DNA of 55,744 bases from Bacteroidota bacterium (lineage in GTDB: Bacteria > Bacteroidota > Bacteroidia > B-17B0 > Aurantibacillaceae), in NCBI GenBank assembly GCA_013297775.1, contig JAAFIL010000023.1, positions 1-55,744 on the forward strand. Reading direction: 5' to 3'. Made by a program: the position numbers and the translations under genes. This document shows positions 45,130 to 54,992 of this stretch, piece by piece. Below the pieces are notes generated by a model. It did no database searches. It saw only the letters and a list, made by a program, of their open reading frames with translations, and was not told the origin of the DNA. Position 1 is the stretch's first letter, and each line of letters starts with the position of its first letter.

Positions 45130-47472
45130 ATGAAAAAAATTATTCTCTACTTTTTATCGTTTGTATTCTTAAATTTGAACGCACAAGAACCCGCCAAAAC
45201 CATTACTATTAGTGGAAAAGTAATGGATACTAAAACGAAAGAACCTTTAGAATTTGCAACTGTTAGTTTTCAAAATATCAATGATAAAAAAGTAATAACA
45301 GGTGCCATTACCAATTCGAAGGGCGAGTTTAATGTGAATGCTAGTGTGGGTACTTATCGCATTAAATTTGAGTTTATTGGTTTAAAGAGTTATGCACTCG
45401 ATAGTGTTTTACTGAACAGTAATAAAGTTTTAGCTAATATTTGGTTAGAAGAAGAGGCGAAATTATTAGAGGCCGTTGAAGTGGCGGTTGAGAAAACAAC
45501 AATCGAACATAAGTTAGATAAGAAAGTATTTAATGTTGGGAACGATTTGGTGGCAAAGGGTTCAACGGCAAGCGATTTGCTAAATAATGTGCCTTCGGTT
45601 AATGTTAACGCCAATGGAGGTGTAAGTTTAAGAGGTAATTCGGGAGTACGTCTTTTAATTAATGGTAAACCTTCGGTGCTAACTGCAAATAATGGATTAG
45701 AGCAAATTCCCGCAGAGTCTATCGAAAAAGTAGAAGTTATTACCAATCCATCGGCTAAGTACGACTCGGAAGGAACCGCAGGAATCATTAATATCATCTT
45801 AAAGAAAAATAAAAAAGGGGGCTTTGGTAGTTCGTTGCAAGTAACTTCGGGTTTGCCAGCTAATCACGCATTGGGGTATAATGCCAGTTATAAAACACAG
45901 AAAATAAATCTCTTTAGTGATTGGCGCTATCGGTATATTGATTTTTTGGCGGATGAAAATAGTCAACGCACCAATTACCTGGACGATACTATAAACTCTT
46001 ACTTGATAGGGAGTATAGACCGAAAACGAAATAACAAAACCTTTACTCTTTATTTTGGTGGCGATTATTACATCAACGATAAAAATACGGTAACACTTAG
46101 CTATTATCACCGTAATAATATTTCGAATAATAATGTGGATTATACTTTTAATTTTTTAAATCAGAAAGCCATCTCCACCCGCTTTGTAAAGGCTACTGAA
46201 AGTTATCGCGAACCACAAAAATCGAATCAAGTTGAATTCAATTACATTAAAACATTTGACAAAGAAGGAAAAAAATTAAGTATGAATTTGCAGTATGATT
46301 TTTGGAACGATGATGAGCATGAGTTAATTGTTGAACAAGAAAAGTTACCCATTGAACTGCCTATAAAACGTTTAAAGAGTAGGGATATTGAAAGCAGTAA
46401 AGATTTTTTGTTTCAAACCGATTATGCGTTGCCCTTAACCCAAAAAACAACTTTAGAGTTTGGCGCAAAGGGAGAAATTCGCCAAATTAATAGCGATTAT
46501 GAAGTGTTTGACAACGAGCAGTTAATAGATAGCTTAAATAATTTACTGCGTTACCATGAACAAATTTTAGGCGTATATACGCAATTGGCGAGTTCAATCA
46601 AAAATTTACAGTATCAACTTGGGTTGCGATTTGAGGATTCTAAAACAGGGAGTAGCGATGACTTGGATAAGTTTGCTATTCGTAAATCGTATTATAATTT
46701 TTTTCCAACGGCGCATATCGTTTATAAATTGAGTTCGGCTCTTAGCTTGCAATTGAGTTATAGTAAACGCATTAATCGCCCTAAGTTTTGGCAGTTGAAT
46801 CCGTTTGGGGGCATTGCCGATCGTCGAAATATTCGATTAGGTAACCCCGATTTAAACCCCATGTACACACACGCTTACGACCTGGGTACTCTTATTCATT
46901 GGAAAAAATTTACGATTAATCCGAGTGTGTATTATCAAAGTTCTAATAATATATACGAAGATTTACGGTTTGTAAATGCGAGTGAATATTTAGTAGAGAT
47001 GGTTATTAACTCGGGAACAGAAAGCCGCCGTGGAGGTGAATTAAGTATTAACTACTCCCCTTTAAAATGGTTAAACCTTTCGGGTGAACTTAATTATTTT
47101 GAGTTTAAGCAAAGGGGTATTTTTAATATTTCGGGTGATGCGTTTACGTCGCGCTTAAGTACACGCATTAAGTTTCCTACTTGGAATGTGCAGAGCAATG
47201 TTAACTATATTGGTGGTCGTAAAAGTGGTCAGATTAATCAGAATGCACAGTATTGGTTAGATATAGGATGGAGTAAAGACCTCTTTAAAGAAAAGGCAAG
47301 TATAACCATAAAAGTAGATAATGTATTAAACTCACGGGTTTCAGAAGGGGTAGCGCGTGCAACTGATTACACGTTGTCTTATAAATTCAGAAACATTGGC
47401 CCTCGATTTTACGCTACGTTCACGTACCGTTTAAACCGAAAGAAAAATGAGAAAGATCGCTTGCCAGAATAG
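45130..47472 (+). CDS. TonB-dependent receptor-like outer-membrane protein (OMP_b-brl_3)
   Basis: A 780-residue outer-membrane protein. It has a signal peptide (MKKIILYFLSFVFLNLNAQ), a carboxypeptidase-regulatory-like domain (about 25-110, ISGKVMDTKTKEPLEFATV), a plug with SDLLNNVPSVNVNANGGVSL and IEKVEVITNPSAKYDSEGTA (about 145-230), and a C-terminal beta-barrel (about 240-780). This group of barrel proteins imports nutrients or peptides with TonB energy, or responds to stress; the ligand is unknown. It is divergent from the LytS/LytTR pair across a 221-base gap, which is the usual sign that the pair could control it. Confidence 0.85.
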   Translation: MKKIILYFLSFVFLNLNAQEPAKTITISGKVMDTKTKEPLEFATVSFQNINDKKVITGAITNSKGEFNVNASVGTYRIKFEFIGLKSYALDSVLLNSNKVLANIWLEEEAKLLEAVEVAVEKTTIEHKLDKKVFNVGNDLVAKGSTASDLLNNVPSVNVNANGGVSLRGNSGVRLLINGKPSVLTANNGLEQIPAESIEKVEVITNPSAKYDSEGTAGIINIILKKNKKGGFGSSLQVTSGLPANHALGYNASYKTQKINLFSDWRYRYIDFLADENSQRTNYLDDTINSYLIGSIDRKRNNKTFTLYFGGDYYINDKNTVTLSYYHRNNISNNNVDYTFNFLNQKAISTRFVKATESYREPQKSNQVEFNYIKTFDKEGKKLSMNLQYDFWNDDEHELIVEQEKLPIELPIKRLKSRDIESSKDFLFQTDYALPLTQKTTLEFGAKGEIRQINSDYEVFDNEQLIDSLNNLLRYHEQILGVYTQLASSIKNLQYQLGLRFEDSKTGSSDDLDKFAIRKSYYNFFPTAHIVYKLSSALSLQLSYSKRINRPKFWQLNPFGGIADRRNIRLGNPDLNPMYTHAYDLGTLIHWKKFTINPSVYYQSSNNIYEDLRFVNASEYLVEMVINSGTESRRGGELSINYSPLKWLNLSGELNYFEFKQRGIFNISGDAFTSRLSTRIKFPTWNVQSNVNYIGGRKSGQINQNAQYWLDIGWSKDLFKEKASITIKVDNVLNSRVSEGVARATDYTLSYKFRNIGPRFYATFTYRLNRKKNEKDRLPE

Positions 47473-47565
47473 TTAACTACTCTATAAGCTATCCATTTAA
47501 TAAAGGCATATTAATTAACTTATAATTTTTGTTTAAGCTAGTGCGGTGTAGCTGATGTCATTTTT

Positions 47566-48909
47566 TTACTTCATCAACATATCGCGTAACCAATCGGTAT
47601 TTGCAAAAATCATTAAACCTAAAACAATGTATAAGCCCACGTTATTGGCGTAGTAAATGACTTTATCGCTTACCTTTTTACCTGTAATCATTTCCCATAA
47701 AATGAACATAACGTAACCCCCATCGAGCATAGGGATGGGTAAAAAATTCATAAATGCTAAAGCTAAGGATAAGAAGCCCGTAAACATCCAAAAGTTTTGC
47801 CAATCCCACTCCGAAGGCATTGCTTTGGTCATAGTGGCAAAGCCGCCAATTTGTAGATAAGCATCTTTCACAGTAAAAATAACAACCAGTTGTTTAGCTT
47901 GCATCACTACTTTTTCCCAAGCATCTTGCGAGCCTTGCACAAAGGCTTCAAAAAAACCGAACGATTGATTTTTTACAACGTAAACTTCCGAGTTATCAAT
48001 TGTAATACCCAAGGTAGCATCGGTTGTAATTTTATTTAAACTGCTTACTGTATCTTTGCCACGCAGTAAGGTTAGTTTAACTTCTTTGCCTCTGTTAGGA
48101 TACAATTGTGCTTTTAGTTCATCGTAAAATTTAATAGGTACGCCATCAACAGCAATAATGTAATCGTCTTTTTTTAATTGCGAATTAGCAGCAAAGGAAC
48201 CTACTACTACGCTATCTACTTTCACTAAATTTCGTGGGGCTATAAATGGCGATGTTTTTAAGTTTTTAAGAATAACGCTTCGATCTATATCGTTAATTGG
48301 TAAACTAAACTTTTCGCCATTGGCATGAACACCTTCAATGGTGGCTACTTTATTCATAATAATTTCAACGGGAATACGGTTGATAGATACAACTGGTTTT
48401 TTATCTAACGAAGTTATAAAATCACCTTGACGTAAGCCCATTTTGTAAGCCACGCTATCTACTTGCAACCCATATTTTAAGCCGCTAATAGGTTGTGTAT
48501 TTTTACCCCAAGCCCACAGCACCATCCAAAAAATAAGAAACCCTAAAAGTAAATTGACAATGATACCTCCTAACATGACTAGTAAACGTTGCCAAGCTGG
48601 CTTACTGCGCAGTTCCCAAGGTTCGGCGGGTCGGTTAATCATGTCTTTATCCATTTGCTCATCAACCATGCCCGCAATTTGTACATAGCCGCCAAGCGGA
48701 AACCAACCTAAGCCATATTCGGTATCGCCAATTTTTTTCTTGAAAATAGAAAAGGGTAAAACGTTTGCAAATGGAAATAGGAAATCGAAAAATAAATAAA
48801 ATTTATCTACCCGAGTTTTGAACCGACGGGCAAACCAATAGTGACCAAATTCGTGTAAAGTAATTAAAATGGTTAGGCTTAAAAAGAGTTGAGCAATTTT
48901 TATAAACAT
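47566..48909 (-). CDS. rseP: RIP metalloprotease RseP
   Basis: A 447-residue site-2 protease of the inner membrane. It cuts membrane-spanning anti-sigma factors or signal peptides within the bilayer. The zinc site HEFGH is at residues 19-23 in the first helix, and the third ligand is in IPMLDGGYV near 393. Between them lie one or two PDZ domains (about 130-290, VDSVAYKMGLRQGDFI and NSQLKKDDYIIAVDG). It starts 6 bases after the dxr stop, so the two share a transcript, an arrangement common in bacteria. Confidence 0.93.
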   Translation of the reverse strand: MFIKIAQLFLSLTILITLHEFGHYWFARRFKTRVDKFYLFFDFLFPFANVLPFSIFKKKIGDTEYGLGWFPLGGYVQIAGMVDEQMDKDMINRPAEPWELRSKPAWQRLLVMLGGIIVNLLLGFLIFWMVLWAWGKNTQPISGLKYGLQVDSVAYKMGLRQGDFITSLDKKPVVSINRIPVEIIMNKVATIEGVHANGEKFSLPINDIDRSVILKNLKTSPFIAPRNLVKVDSVVVGSFAANSQLKKDDYIIAVDGVPIKFYDELKAQLYPNRGKEVKLTLLRGKDTVSSLNKITTDATLGITIDNSEVYVVKNQSFGFFEAFVQGSQDAWEKVVMQAKQLVVIFTVKDAYLQIGGFATMTKAMPSEWDWQNFWMFTGFLSLALAFMNFLPIPMLDGGYVMFILWEMITGKKVSDKVIYYANNVGLYIVLGLMIFANTDWLRDMLMK

Positions 48910-48915
48910 GATTTT

Positions 48916-50097
48916 TTAGTTAGATGTGCGTGAATGATAACGTTCGTTAATAATTTGTTTAGCGAGTTCGCGAGTGTCAGCGTCTGAAGCAATGTACTGC
49001 TCATAATTAGGTTGCGCAATAAACGTTGCTTTTGCCAAACAGGTTTCTATAACCTCGGCAATTTGTAAAAATTTTATGGTATCGTTTAAAAAAGCATCCA
49101 CCGCCATTTCGTTGGCTGCATTAATGATGCAAGGCGCGTTACCACCTTTTTTTAATGCTTCGTAAGCCAGTGCTAAATTAGTAAATGTTTGAAGGTCGGG
49201 GGCTTCGAAGGTGAGTTGTGGGTAGTTAAAAAAATTAAAACGTGGAAAAGGTGTTGGAATGCGGTACGGGTAAGTAAATGCATAATGAATGGGTAATTTC
49301 ATATCAGGCAAACCCATTTGGGCTTTTATGCTGCCATCGGTAAACTGCACTAAGCTGTGAACAATACTTTGCGGATGCACAATAACATCTATTTGCTCGG
49401 GCTTTAGATGAAATAACCACTTCGCTTCAATTACCTCTAAGCCTTTATTCATAAGGGTTGCCGAGTCTATGGTAATTTTCGCACCCATGCTCCAATTCGG
49501 GTGCTTTAAGGCTTGTAGTTTGGTTACTTCTGCTAAATCGGCGCGGGTTTTTCCTCTAAAAGGACCACCACTAGCAGTTAGGTAAATTTTTTCGATGCTA
49601 TTTTCCCACTCTCCGGTAAGGCATTGAAAAATAGCCGAATGTTCGCTATCAACTGGATAAATATTAACGCCATTTTCTAGGGCTAAACGGGTTACCAAAT
49701 CGCCAGCCACCACCAAGGTTTCTTTATTGGCTAAGGCAATGGTTTTTTTATGACGGATGGCATTAAGTGTACTGGCCAAACCTGCATACCCCACAATGGC
49801 CGCTAAAACAATGTCTATGCTTTCCATTTCAACAATTTGTTCAACGGCTTTGGAGCCCGCAAACACTTTAATATCGTGAGGCAAGAGGGCGGCTTTTACT
49901 TGTTTGTATTTGCTTTCGTCGGCAATAACTACCGCATTGGGCTGCGTAGCAAGGGCTTGTTGAATTAATAAATCGGCATTGCTGTTAGCCACCAATACTT
50001 CTACCTTAAAATAATCGGGATTGGCGGCAACCACTTCGAGGGCTTGTGTGCCTATACTCCCTGTGCAACCAATTATTGCTATATGTTTAATTTTCAA
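48916..50097 (-). CDS. dxr: 1-deoxy-D-xylulose 5-phosphate reductoisomerase
   Basis: A 393-residue NADPH-dependent enzyme of the MEP pathway that converts DXP to MEP for isoprenoid synthesis. Motifs: GCTGSIGTQALEVV (NADPH loop), ALANKETLVVAGD, PVDSEHSAIFQCL (metal and substrate), TASGGPFRG and HPNWSMGAKITIDSATLMNKG. The start is TTG (complement of 50095-50097); a TAG in frame three codons upstream excludes a longer protein, and no ATG fits. It leads the dxr-rseP pair. The 134 bases before 50232 separate it from the divergent TlpA-like gene. Confidence 0.95.
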   Translation of the reverse strand: MKIKHIAIIGCTGSIGTQALEVVAANPDYFKVEVLVANSNADLLIQQALATQPNAVVIADESKYKQVKAALLPHDIKVFAGSKAVEQIVEMESIDIVLAAIVGYAGLASTLNAIRHKKTIALANKETLVVAGDLVTRLALENGVNIYPVDSEHSAIFQCLTGEWENSIEKIYLTASGGPFRGKTRADLAEVTKLQALKHPNWSMGAKITIDSATLMNKGLEVIEAKWLFHLKPEQIDVIVHPQSIVHSLVQFTDGSIKAQMGLPDMKLPIHYAFTYPYRIPTPFPRFNFFNYPQLTFEAPDLQTFTNLALAYEALKKGGNAPCIINAANEMAVDAFLNDTIKFLQIAEVIETCLAKATFIAQPNYEQYIASDADTRELAKQIINERYHSRTSN

Positions 50098-50270
50098 AAC
50101 AGTCTAATACAAGTTTACAAAATACAGCATAATTTTTTGATAATAAAAACCCAATTGCAAACGAAACCTTGGGTTTATTAAACGATGTGAGAATTGTTAA
50201 CAAAGTCTAAATGGATTTTATCACTTAAATTATGTATCATTGCGGTATAATTTATGTAATTGTTCTAATC

Positions 50271-50786
50271 ATGAAAAAAATTATCACTCTGTTTATTGCT
50301 TTTGTTTTGTTAGCGAGTTTTGTTTTATCGGGCGACGGCGATAAATTACCCGCTGCTGTTGTAAAAAAATTAGACGGTACAAAAGTTAATACCAATTCGT
50401 TTAGTAATAATGGAAAACCGATGATTATTAGTTTTTGGGCCACTTGGTGCAAACCTTGTAAAAAAGAGTTAGATGCCATTGCTGAAGAATACGACTCGTG
50501 GGTAAAGGAAACCGGAGTTAAGTTAATAGCCATCAGTATTGATGATGCGCGTAGTAGCGGTAAAGTTGTAACCGATGTTAAAACAAAAGGTTGGAATTAC
50601 GACGTTTATATTGATGAAAACCAAGATTTTAAACGCGCCATGAATGTTAACAATGTACCTTTTACATTTATTGTAGATGGATCGGGTAAAATTGTATATT
50701 CACATAATTCGTATAGCGAAGGCGACGAAGATAAATTATACGATGCCCTTAAAAAAATTACCGCAGGGCAAAAGCCAAGTCATTAA
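50271..50786 (+). CDS. TlpA-like periplasmic thioredoxin-fold protein
   Basis: A 171-residue thiol-disulfide oxidoreductase. The frame opens at 50232, but the ATG at 50271 starts a clear export signal (MKKIITLFIAFVLLASFVLS). The thioredoxin domain shows PMIISFWATWCKPCKKE with the redox pair C60-x-x-C63 and the cis-proline in NVNNVPFTFIVDG. It probably keeps cysteine-containing envelope proteins reduced. It begins a plus-strand run with a DUF6029 barrel and an Omp28-like lipoprotein that also has a CxxC, suggesting shared thiol chemistry at the envelope. Confidence 0.85.
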   Translation: MKKIITLFIAFVLLASFVLSGDGDKLPAAVVKKLDGTKVNTNSFSNNGKPMIISFWATWCKPCKKELDAIAEEYDSWVKETGVKLIAISIDDARSSGKVVTDVKTKGWNYDVYIDENQDFKRAMNVNNVPFTFIVDGSGKIVYSHNSYSEGDEDKLYDALKKITAGQKPSH

Positions 50787-50832
50787 TTAAACCTAATTCC
50801 TAATTATTATAATTTTTTGTATTTTTACGAGT

Positions 50833-52500
50833 ATGCAAGACTTTCGTTTTAAAACTAACTCCGCTGCTTTTTTACTTTTATTTTCTCTAAATGCTTTTAA
50901 TTCACGTGCGCAATCGGTAAGCGATGAGGTAAACTCTGTACACGGTAATTTTCAAATTGATGCGCAGTATTATAACCCCGATAGCTTAATTGGTGCGCCC
51001 AAAGTGCCCGAAAAAATGTTGAGCAACGCTTTTGGGAACATCATGTACAACAAAGGAAAATTTAGCGCCGGTATTCGTTACGAAGCTTATAACAACGTAA
51101 TGCAAGGGTTTAACCCTTCTTATAAAGGTCAAGGTATTGTGAATCGCTTTGCGAGGTATCAAGATAAATTATTAGACGTAACTGTTGGAAATATATACGA
51201 CCAGTTTGGTATGGGATTGATGTTTCGAACGTATTATGAACCTGGCTTGTTATACGACAATTCTTTAGACGGGGTGCGAGTTATTTCGACTCCTCGCAAT
51301 GGCATTACGCTAAAAGGTTTGGTAGGCAAGCAACGTAGCTTTTTCACAGTAGGGAAGGGGATTGTGCGTGGAGTAGATGGTGAAGTTAATATCAACGAAT
51401 TATTAGACTCTAGTTTAGCAAATTTGAAAACTAAAATTATTATTGGTGGTAGCTTGGTTAGTAAAAATCAAAGCGATAACGACCCACGATTGGTTCAACC
51501 TGAAAATGTTGGAACTTATGGCGGTCGTATTAGCATTATTAACGGCGGGTTTAATTTGAGTGGCGAGTATGCCTATAAAATGAACGACCCTTCGTTTGAT
51601 AACCGATACAGCTATAAATTTGGAGAAGCCTTATTTATTTCGACCAGTTATGCCACCAAAGGATTTTCGTTTTTATTACAAGGCAAGCGCATTGATAACA
51701 TGAGTTACCGAAGCGACCGCGATGCCACCGTGCAAGATTTATTGATTAATTTTTTACCCGCCACTACCAAACAACACACCTATTTGATGCCAGCGTATTA
51801 TCCGTATGCTACACAAATTAATGGCGAAATTGGAGGAATGGCAGAGATGCAATTTAAACTCCCCAAAGGAAGTTTACTAGGCGGTAAGTATGGTACTGAA
51901 GTAACGATTAATTACTCGCACGCCGCCGATTTAAAACGTAAAACATTTAACGATAGTTTATCAGTACGCCATTTTTACAGCACCGCTTGGGACCAAGTGG
52001 GGCGCGATTTTTTTCATGACTTTTTTATAGATATTAGCAAAAAAATTAATAAAAGATGGAAGTTTACTGCCATGTACTGTAATCAATTTTACGACGAAGG
52101 TTTGGCGGCTCAAATAACGGCAACAAAACTAACGGGTAGCATTTACAGCAATATAGGTGTGTTAGACATAACGTATAAATACAAAAGTGGTTCAGCCCTT
52201 CGATTTGAAACGCAGGGTTTATTTACTAAACAAGACAAGGGCGATTGGGCAACGGCTATGTTAGAATGGACGCCTAATAGCAATTGGTTTTTGGCGGTGT
52301 TAGATCAATACAATTATGGGAACTCTGTTGAAAAACTTCGCCTACATTACTTTTTGGCTAGTGCAGGTTATACCCGCGATGCGCACCGCATCAGTGTTAG
52401 CTACGGCAAGCAACGGGCAGGGGTTTTTTGTGTAGGGGGCGTTTGCCGAAACGTGCCAGCTAGTAATGGATTGGCCATTAGCATTACCAGTACTTTTTAA
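50833..52500 (+). CDS. DUF6029 family outer-membrane barrel protein
   Basis: A 555-residue exported protein. The leader (TNSAAFLLLFSLNAFNSRAQ) ends in a normal cleavage site. The rest is a long series of amphipathic strands such as NKGKFSAGIRYEAYNNVMQG, consistent with a beta-barrel of the Bacteroidota family DUF6029, whose function is not known. The conserved ending GKQRAGVFCVGGVCRNVPAS holds two cysteines that could form a disulfide. It lies 46 bases after the TlpA-like gene and 127 bases before the Omp28-like gene, a neighbourhood I recall from other Bacteroidota. Confidence 0.75.
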   Translation: MQDFRFKTNSAAFLLLFSLNAFNSRAQSVSDEVNSVHGNFQIDAQYYNPDSLIGAPKVPEKMLSNAFGNIMYNKGKFSAGIRYEAYNNVMQGFNPSYKGQGIVNRFARYQDKLLDVTVGNIYDQFGMGLMFRTYYEPGLLYDNSLDGVRVISTPRNGITLKGLVGKQRSFFTVGKGIVRGVDGEVNINELLDSSLANLKTKIIIGGSLVSKNQSDNDPRLVQPENVGTYGGRISIINGGFNLSGEYAYKMNDPSFDNRYSYKFGEALFISTSYATKGFSFLLQGKRIDNMSYRSDRDATVQDLLINFLPATTKQHTYLMPAYYPYATQINGEIGGMAEMQFKLPKGSLLGGKYGTEVTINYSHAADLKRKTFNDSLSVRHFYSTAWDQVGRDFFHDFFIDISKKINKRWKFTAMYCNQFYDEGLAAQITATKLTGSIYSNIGVLDITYKYKSGSALRFETQGLFTKQDKGDWATAMLEWTPNSNWFLAVLDQYNYGNSVEKLRLHYFLASAGYTRDAHRISVSYGKQRAGVFCVGGVCRNVPASNGLAISITSTF

Positions 52501-52627
52501 CAAAATAGTTAAAAATTAGTGCAACTAAATGTTTAACTTTAAAATATGAATGATCAGATTATCACCGTCGCAAAACAGATGAAGATAATAAAGTAATAGT
52601 GTTCAACGTTTAAAATAGTATCCAAAT

Positions 52628-53497
52628 ATGAAATATTTAAGTTTATCAACTGCACTTTTGGCCTTCATGTTGTGGACGGCCTGTGATAAAACTAGTCAAC
52701 CCTTGCCCATTAAAGACTCTTCAACAGTTGCGGTTGTAGATACCAATAAAACGATTGTTAGAACGAACGGCAATATTAATTACCGAAAAGCTTTTATTGA
52801 AGATTATACAGGCCATAAATGTGGCAATTGCCCACTGGCAGCCAGTGAAGCTGAAAGTATAAAAACGAGCATGGGAGATTCGGTTGTTATCTTAGCTATT
52901 CATGCTGGGTTTTTTGCTAGAACAGATCCTAACTACCCAACTAATTATAATACAACTGTTGGCACCGATTGGGATGTTTTTTTTAAGGTAGGTTTAGCAG
53001 GTAACCCAAATGGAATGGTAAACCGCATGAGTTACCCCACTAACACCCATATTAAAGGCTACTCTACTTGGCGAACTTTGGCGGGCATCGAAGTTAAAAA
53101 ACCTCAACTTGCAAAAATAGAGTTAACCACCAAATACGACAGTATCTCAAGAGGTGTAAATATATTTTGCAAAACAACTTTCAAACAATCCTTAAGTGGT
53201 AATTATTTAATTAATGTTGTTTATTTTGAAGATGGCATTGTGGGTAAACAAAAGTTTTATGTTCCTTCCAAAGACTCAGTTGGCTATGTTTTTAACCATG
53301 TATTAAGGGGCGATGTTAATGGCTCTTGGGGCGAAATCTTAGCAAGTAATCCAAATGCAAATAGTGTGTTCTCTAAAACCTACTTGAATACTGCTATTCC
53401 GGTAACTATAAACGACAGAAAAACACACATAGCTGTTTTAGTTTATAACGATGCTACAAAAGAAATTGTTCAGGCCGATGAAGTAAAAATCAGATAA
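52628..53497 (+). CDS. Omp28-related outer-membrane lipoprotein
   Basis: A 289-residue lipoprotein. The signal peptide ends in the lipobox LWTAC with the acylated cysteine at residue 19. The N-terminal half has a thioredoxin-like fold with FIEDYTGHKCGNCPLAASEA, giving C65-x-x-C68, followed by a C-terminal beta-sandwich (about 170-289). This is the layout of the Omp28-related family. The role of the CxxC is unproven but fits the TlpA-like protein two genes upstream. A 127-base gap before it shows no clear promoter. Confidence 0.8.
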   Translation: MKYLSLSTALLAFMLWTACDKTSQPLPIKDSSTVAVVDTNKTIVRTNGNINYRKAFIEDYTGHKCGNCPLAASEAESIKTSMGDSVVILAIHAGFFARTDPNYPTNYNTTVGTDWDVFFKVGLAGNPNGMVNRMSYPTNTHIKGYSTWRTLAGIEVKKPQLAKIELTTKYDSISRGVNIFCKTTFKQSLSGNYLINVVYFEDGIVGKQKFYVPSKDSVGYVFNHVLRGDVNGSWGEILASNPNANSVFSKTYLNTAIPVTINDRKTHIAVLVYNDATKEIVQADEVKIR

Positions 53498-53672
53498 GTT
53501 TTAATACACTTGAGGTATTGCGTATTTTCAGAATTGCGCACAAATTGCAATTTTATTTCAAATCTATTAATGTATTATTTGCGTTAAAAACTGTTAATAA
53601 CTTCGTATTTATGAGGTGATGCTACCCATTAAAAAGTGTTTTCTTTGACACTTAACCTTTAAAACTAAAAAA

Positions 53673-54089
53673 ATGGAACAAACCTCAACATCAAATCCTA
53701 AAGCTGGAAAAGCCCTAGGTATTGCAGGCATGATACTTGGTATTGTAGCCGTATTATTTTCTTTTATTCCTTGTTTAGGTGTTTATGCGCTTATTCCAGG
53801 TATTGTTGGTTTAATTCTTTCAATCGTCAGCTTTGTTCAAGCCAATAAAGCAGGTGCCGCCAAAGGAATGGCCATAGCGGGCATTGTTTGTTCTGTAATA
53901 GGTTGCGCTATTGCAGGCTATCAATGGAAACAATTAAATGATTTTAGTGATGCCGTTCAAAGTTCGGGGGCATTAGATTCATTAAATAAAGCGATGGAAC
54001 AGTTGAAAGACCTAAACATTAGCGATTCTTTAAATAATGCTATTCAACAATTACAAAACGCTACTGACTCTGTAACAACATCCCATTAA
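53673..54089 (+). CDS. DUF4190 small membrane protein
   Basis: A 138-residue protein of unknown function. Residues about 10-85 have the DUF4190 pattern of two hydrophobic segments with GKALGIAGMILGIVAVLFSF and KGMAIAGIVCSVIGCAIAG. The C-terminal tail (90-138) is a polar, Ser/Asp/Asn-rich helix (LDSLNKAMEQLKDL) outside the family domain. It precedes the DUF2752 gene by 5 bases, so the two are almost certainly co-transcribed. Confidence 0.8.
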   Translation: MEQTSTSNPKAGKALGIAGMILGIVAVLFSFIPCLGVYALIPGIVGLILSIVSFVQANKAGAAKGMAIAGIVCSVIGCAIAGYQWKQLNDFSDAVQSSGALDSLNKAMEQLKDLNISDSLNNAIQQLQNATDSVTTSH

Positions 54090-54094
54090 GCAAC

Positions 54095-54484
54095 ATGCGG
54101 GCGTTAAGCACGTATAATCTATTTAATCTTTTTATAAGTCTTGTAATAGGAATAGTGTTCAGCTATTCCTATTTTTTTTATCCCAACAAACAACCCATAG
54201 GTTGTATTATTAAAAAGGTTACGGGCAAAAATTGTCCGGCTTGTGGCTTATCGCGTGCATTTAGCGCGTTTACACACGGCGAGTGGGAAACTGGGAAAAA
54301 ATACAATGCCCTGGCTCTTCCTGCTTTTTTATTTTTTGCTTTTCAAAGTTTAGGCCGAATGGGTTTGGTTTTATTTTCGATGCTTAGAAAAAAAGAAGTA
54401 AGCCCCTTATTTTTTAAACTTGAAGTTATTTTAACAATTTTTCAGTTCCTCTATTGTTTTTTTCCTTTTATTTACTTTATTTAG
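54095..54484 (+). CDS. DUF2752 membrane protein
   Basis: A 129-residue membrane protein of the DUF2752 family, function unknown. The signature TGKNCPACGLSRAFSAFTHG (about residues 45-64), with its paired cysteines and arginine, is intact. Three hydrophobic helices surround it. The start lies 5 bases after the DUF4190 stop. Confidence 0.85.
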   Translation: MRALSTYNLFNLFISLVIGIVFSYSYFFYPNKQPIGCIIKKVTGKNCPACGLSRAFSAFTHGEWETGKKYNALALPAFLFFAFQSLGRMGLVLFSMLRKKEVSPLFFKLEVILTIFQFLYCFFPFIYFI

Positions 54485-54623
54485 CTTAATTGTTAAAAGG
54501 GAGTCCAGAAACCCTCACTAAACCTCAACAAAACCACTAATTTGTTAAATGGTTTTTCAGAGTTAGTTAAAAACGGGGTTTATCCGAAAAACCATAAGAG
54601 TAGGAAATAAAAACAATTTAATT

Positions 54624-54992
54624 ATGTTCATCTTATTCCCAATCATCCTCATTGTATTAATGCTTGCATTAATTGTGTTTTTAATCATTACACGATGGAA
54701 AATTTACACCAAAGCTAGTAAACCAGGCTGGGCTTGTATTATTCCTATTTACAACCTTATTGTTATGCTCGAAATTGTGGGTAAGCCTTGGTGGTGGATT
54801 TTTATGTTTTTAATTCCAATCGTTAATATTGTTTTTGCCATTTGGATGGTAAATCTCTTATCGAAAAGTTTTGGCCAATCGGAAGGATTTACAGTGGGCT
54901 TAATTTTATTACCAATTATTTTTTATCCGATATTGGCATTTGGTAGTTATACTTATCAAGGGCCCGCAGGCGATTACCGTCCGCAAGCATAG
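54624..54992 (+). CDS. DUF5684 small membrane protein
   Basis: A 122-residue protein with three hydrophobic stretches: the N-terminal segment up to residue about 26, KPWWWIFMFLIPIVNIVFAIW and GLILLPIIFYPILAFGSY. The segment KASKPGWACIIPIYNLIVML is typical of DUF5684, a family of unknown function found alone or fused to signal peptidases. It is separated from the DUF2752 gene by 139 bases. Confidence 0.75.
   Translation: MFILFPIILIVLMLALIVFLIITRWKIYTKASKPGWACIIPIYNLIVMLEIVGKPWWWIFMFLIPIVNIVFAIWMVNLLSKSFGQSEGFTVGLILLPIIFYPILAFGSYTYQGPAGDYRPQA

Noticed and set aside
45390-46110. Minus-strand open frames of 135 and 103 residues
   Set aside because: They are antisense to the plug and barrel of the TonB-type receptor, with no family resemblance.
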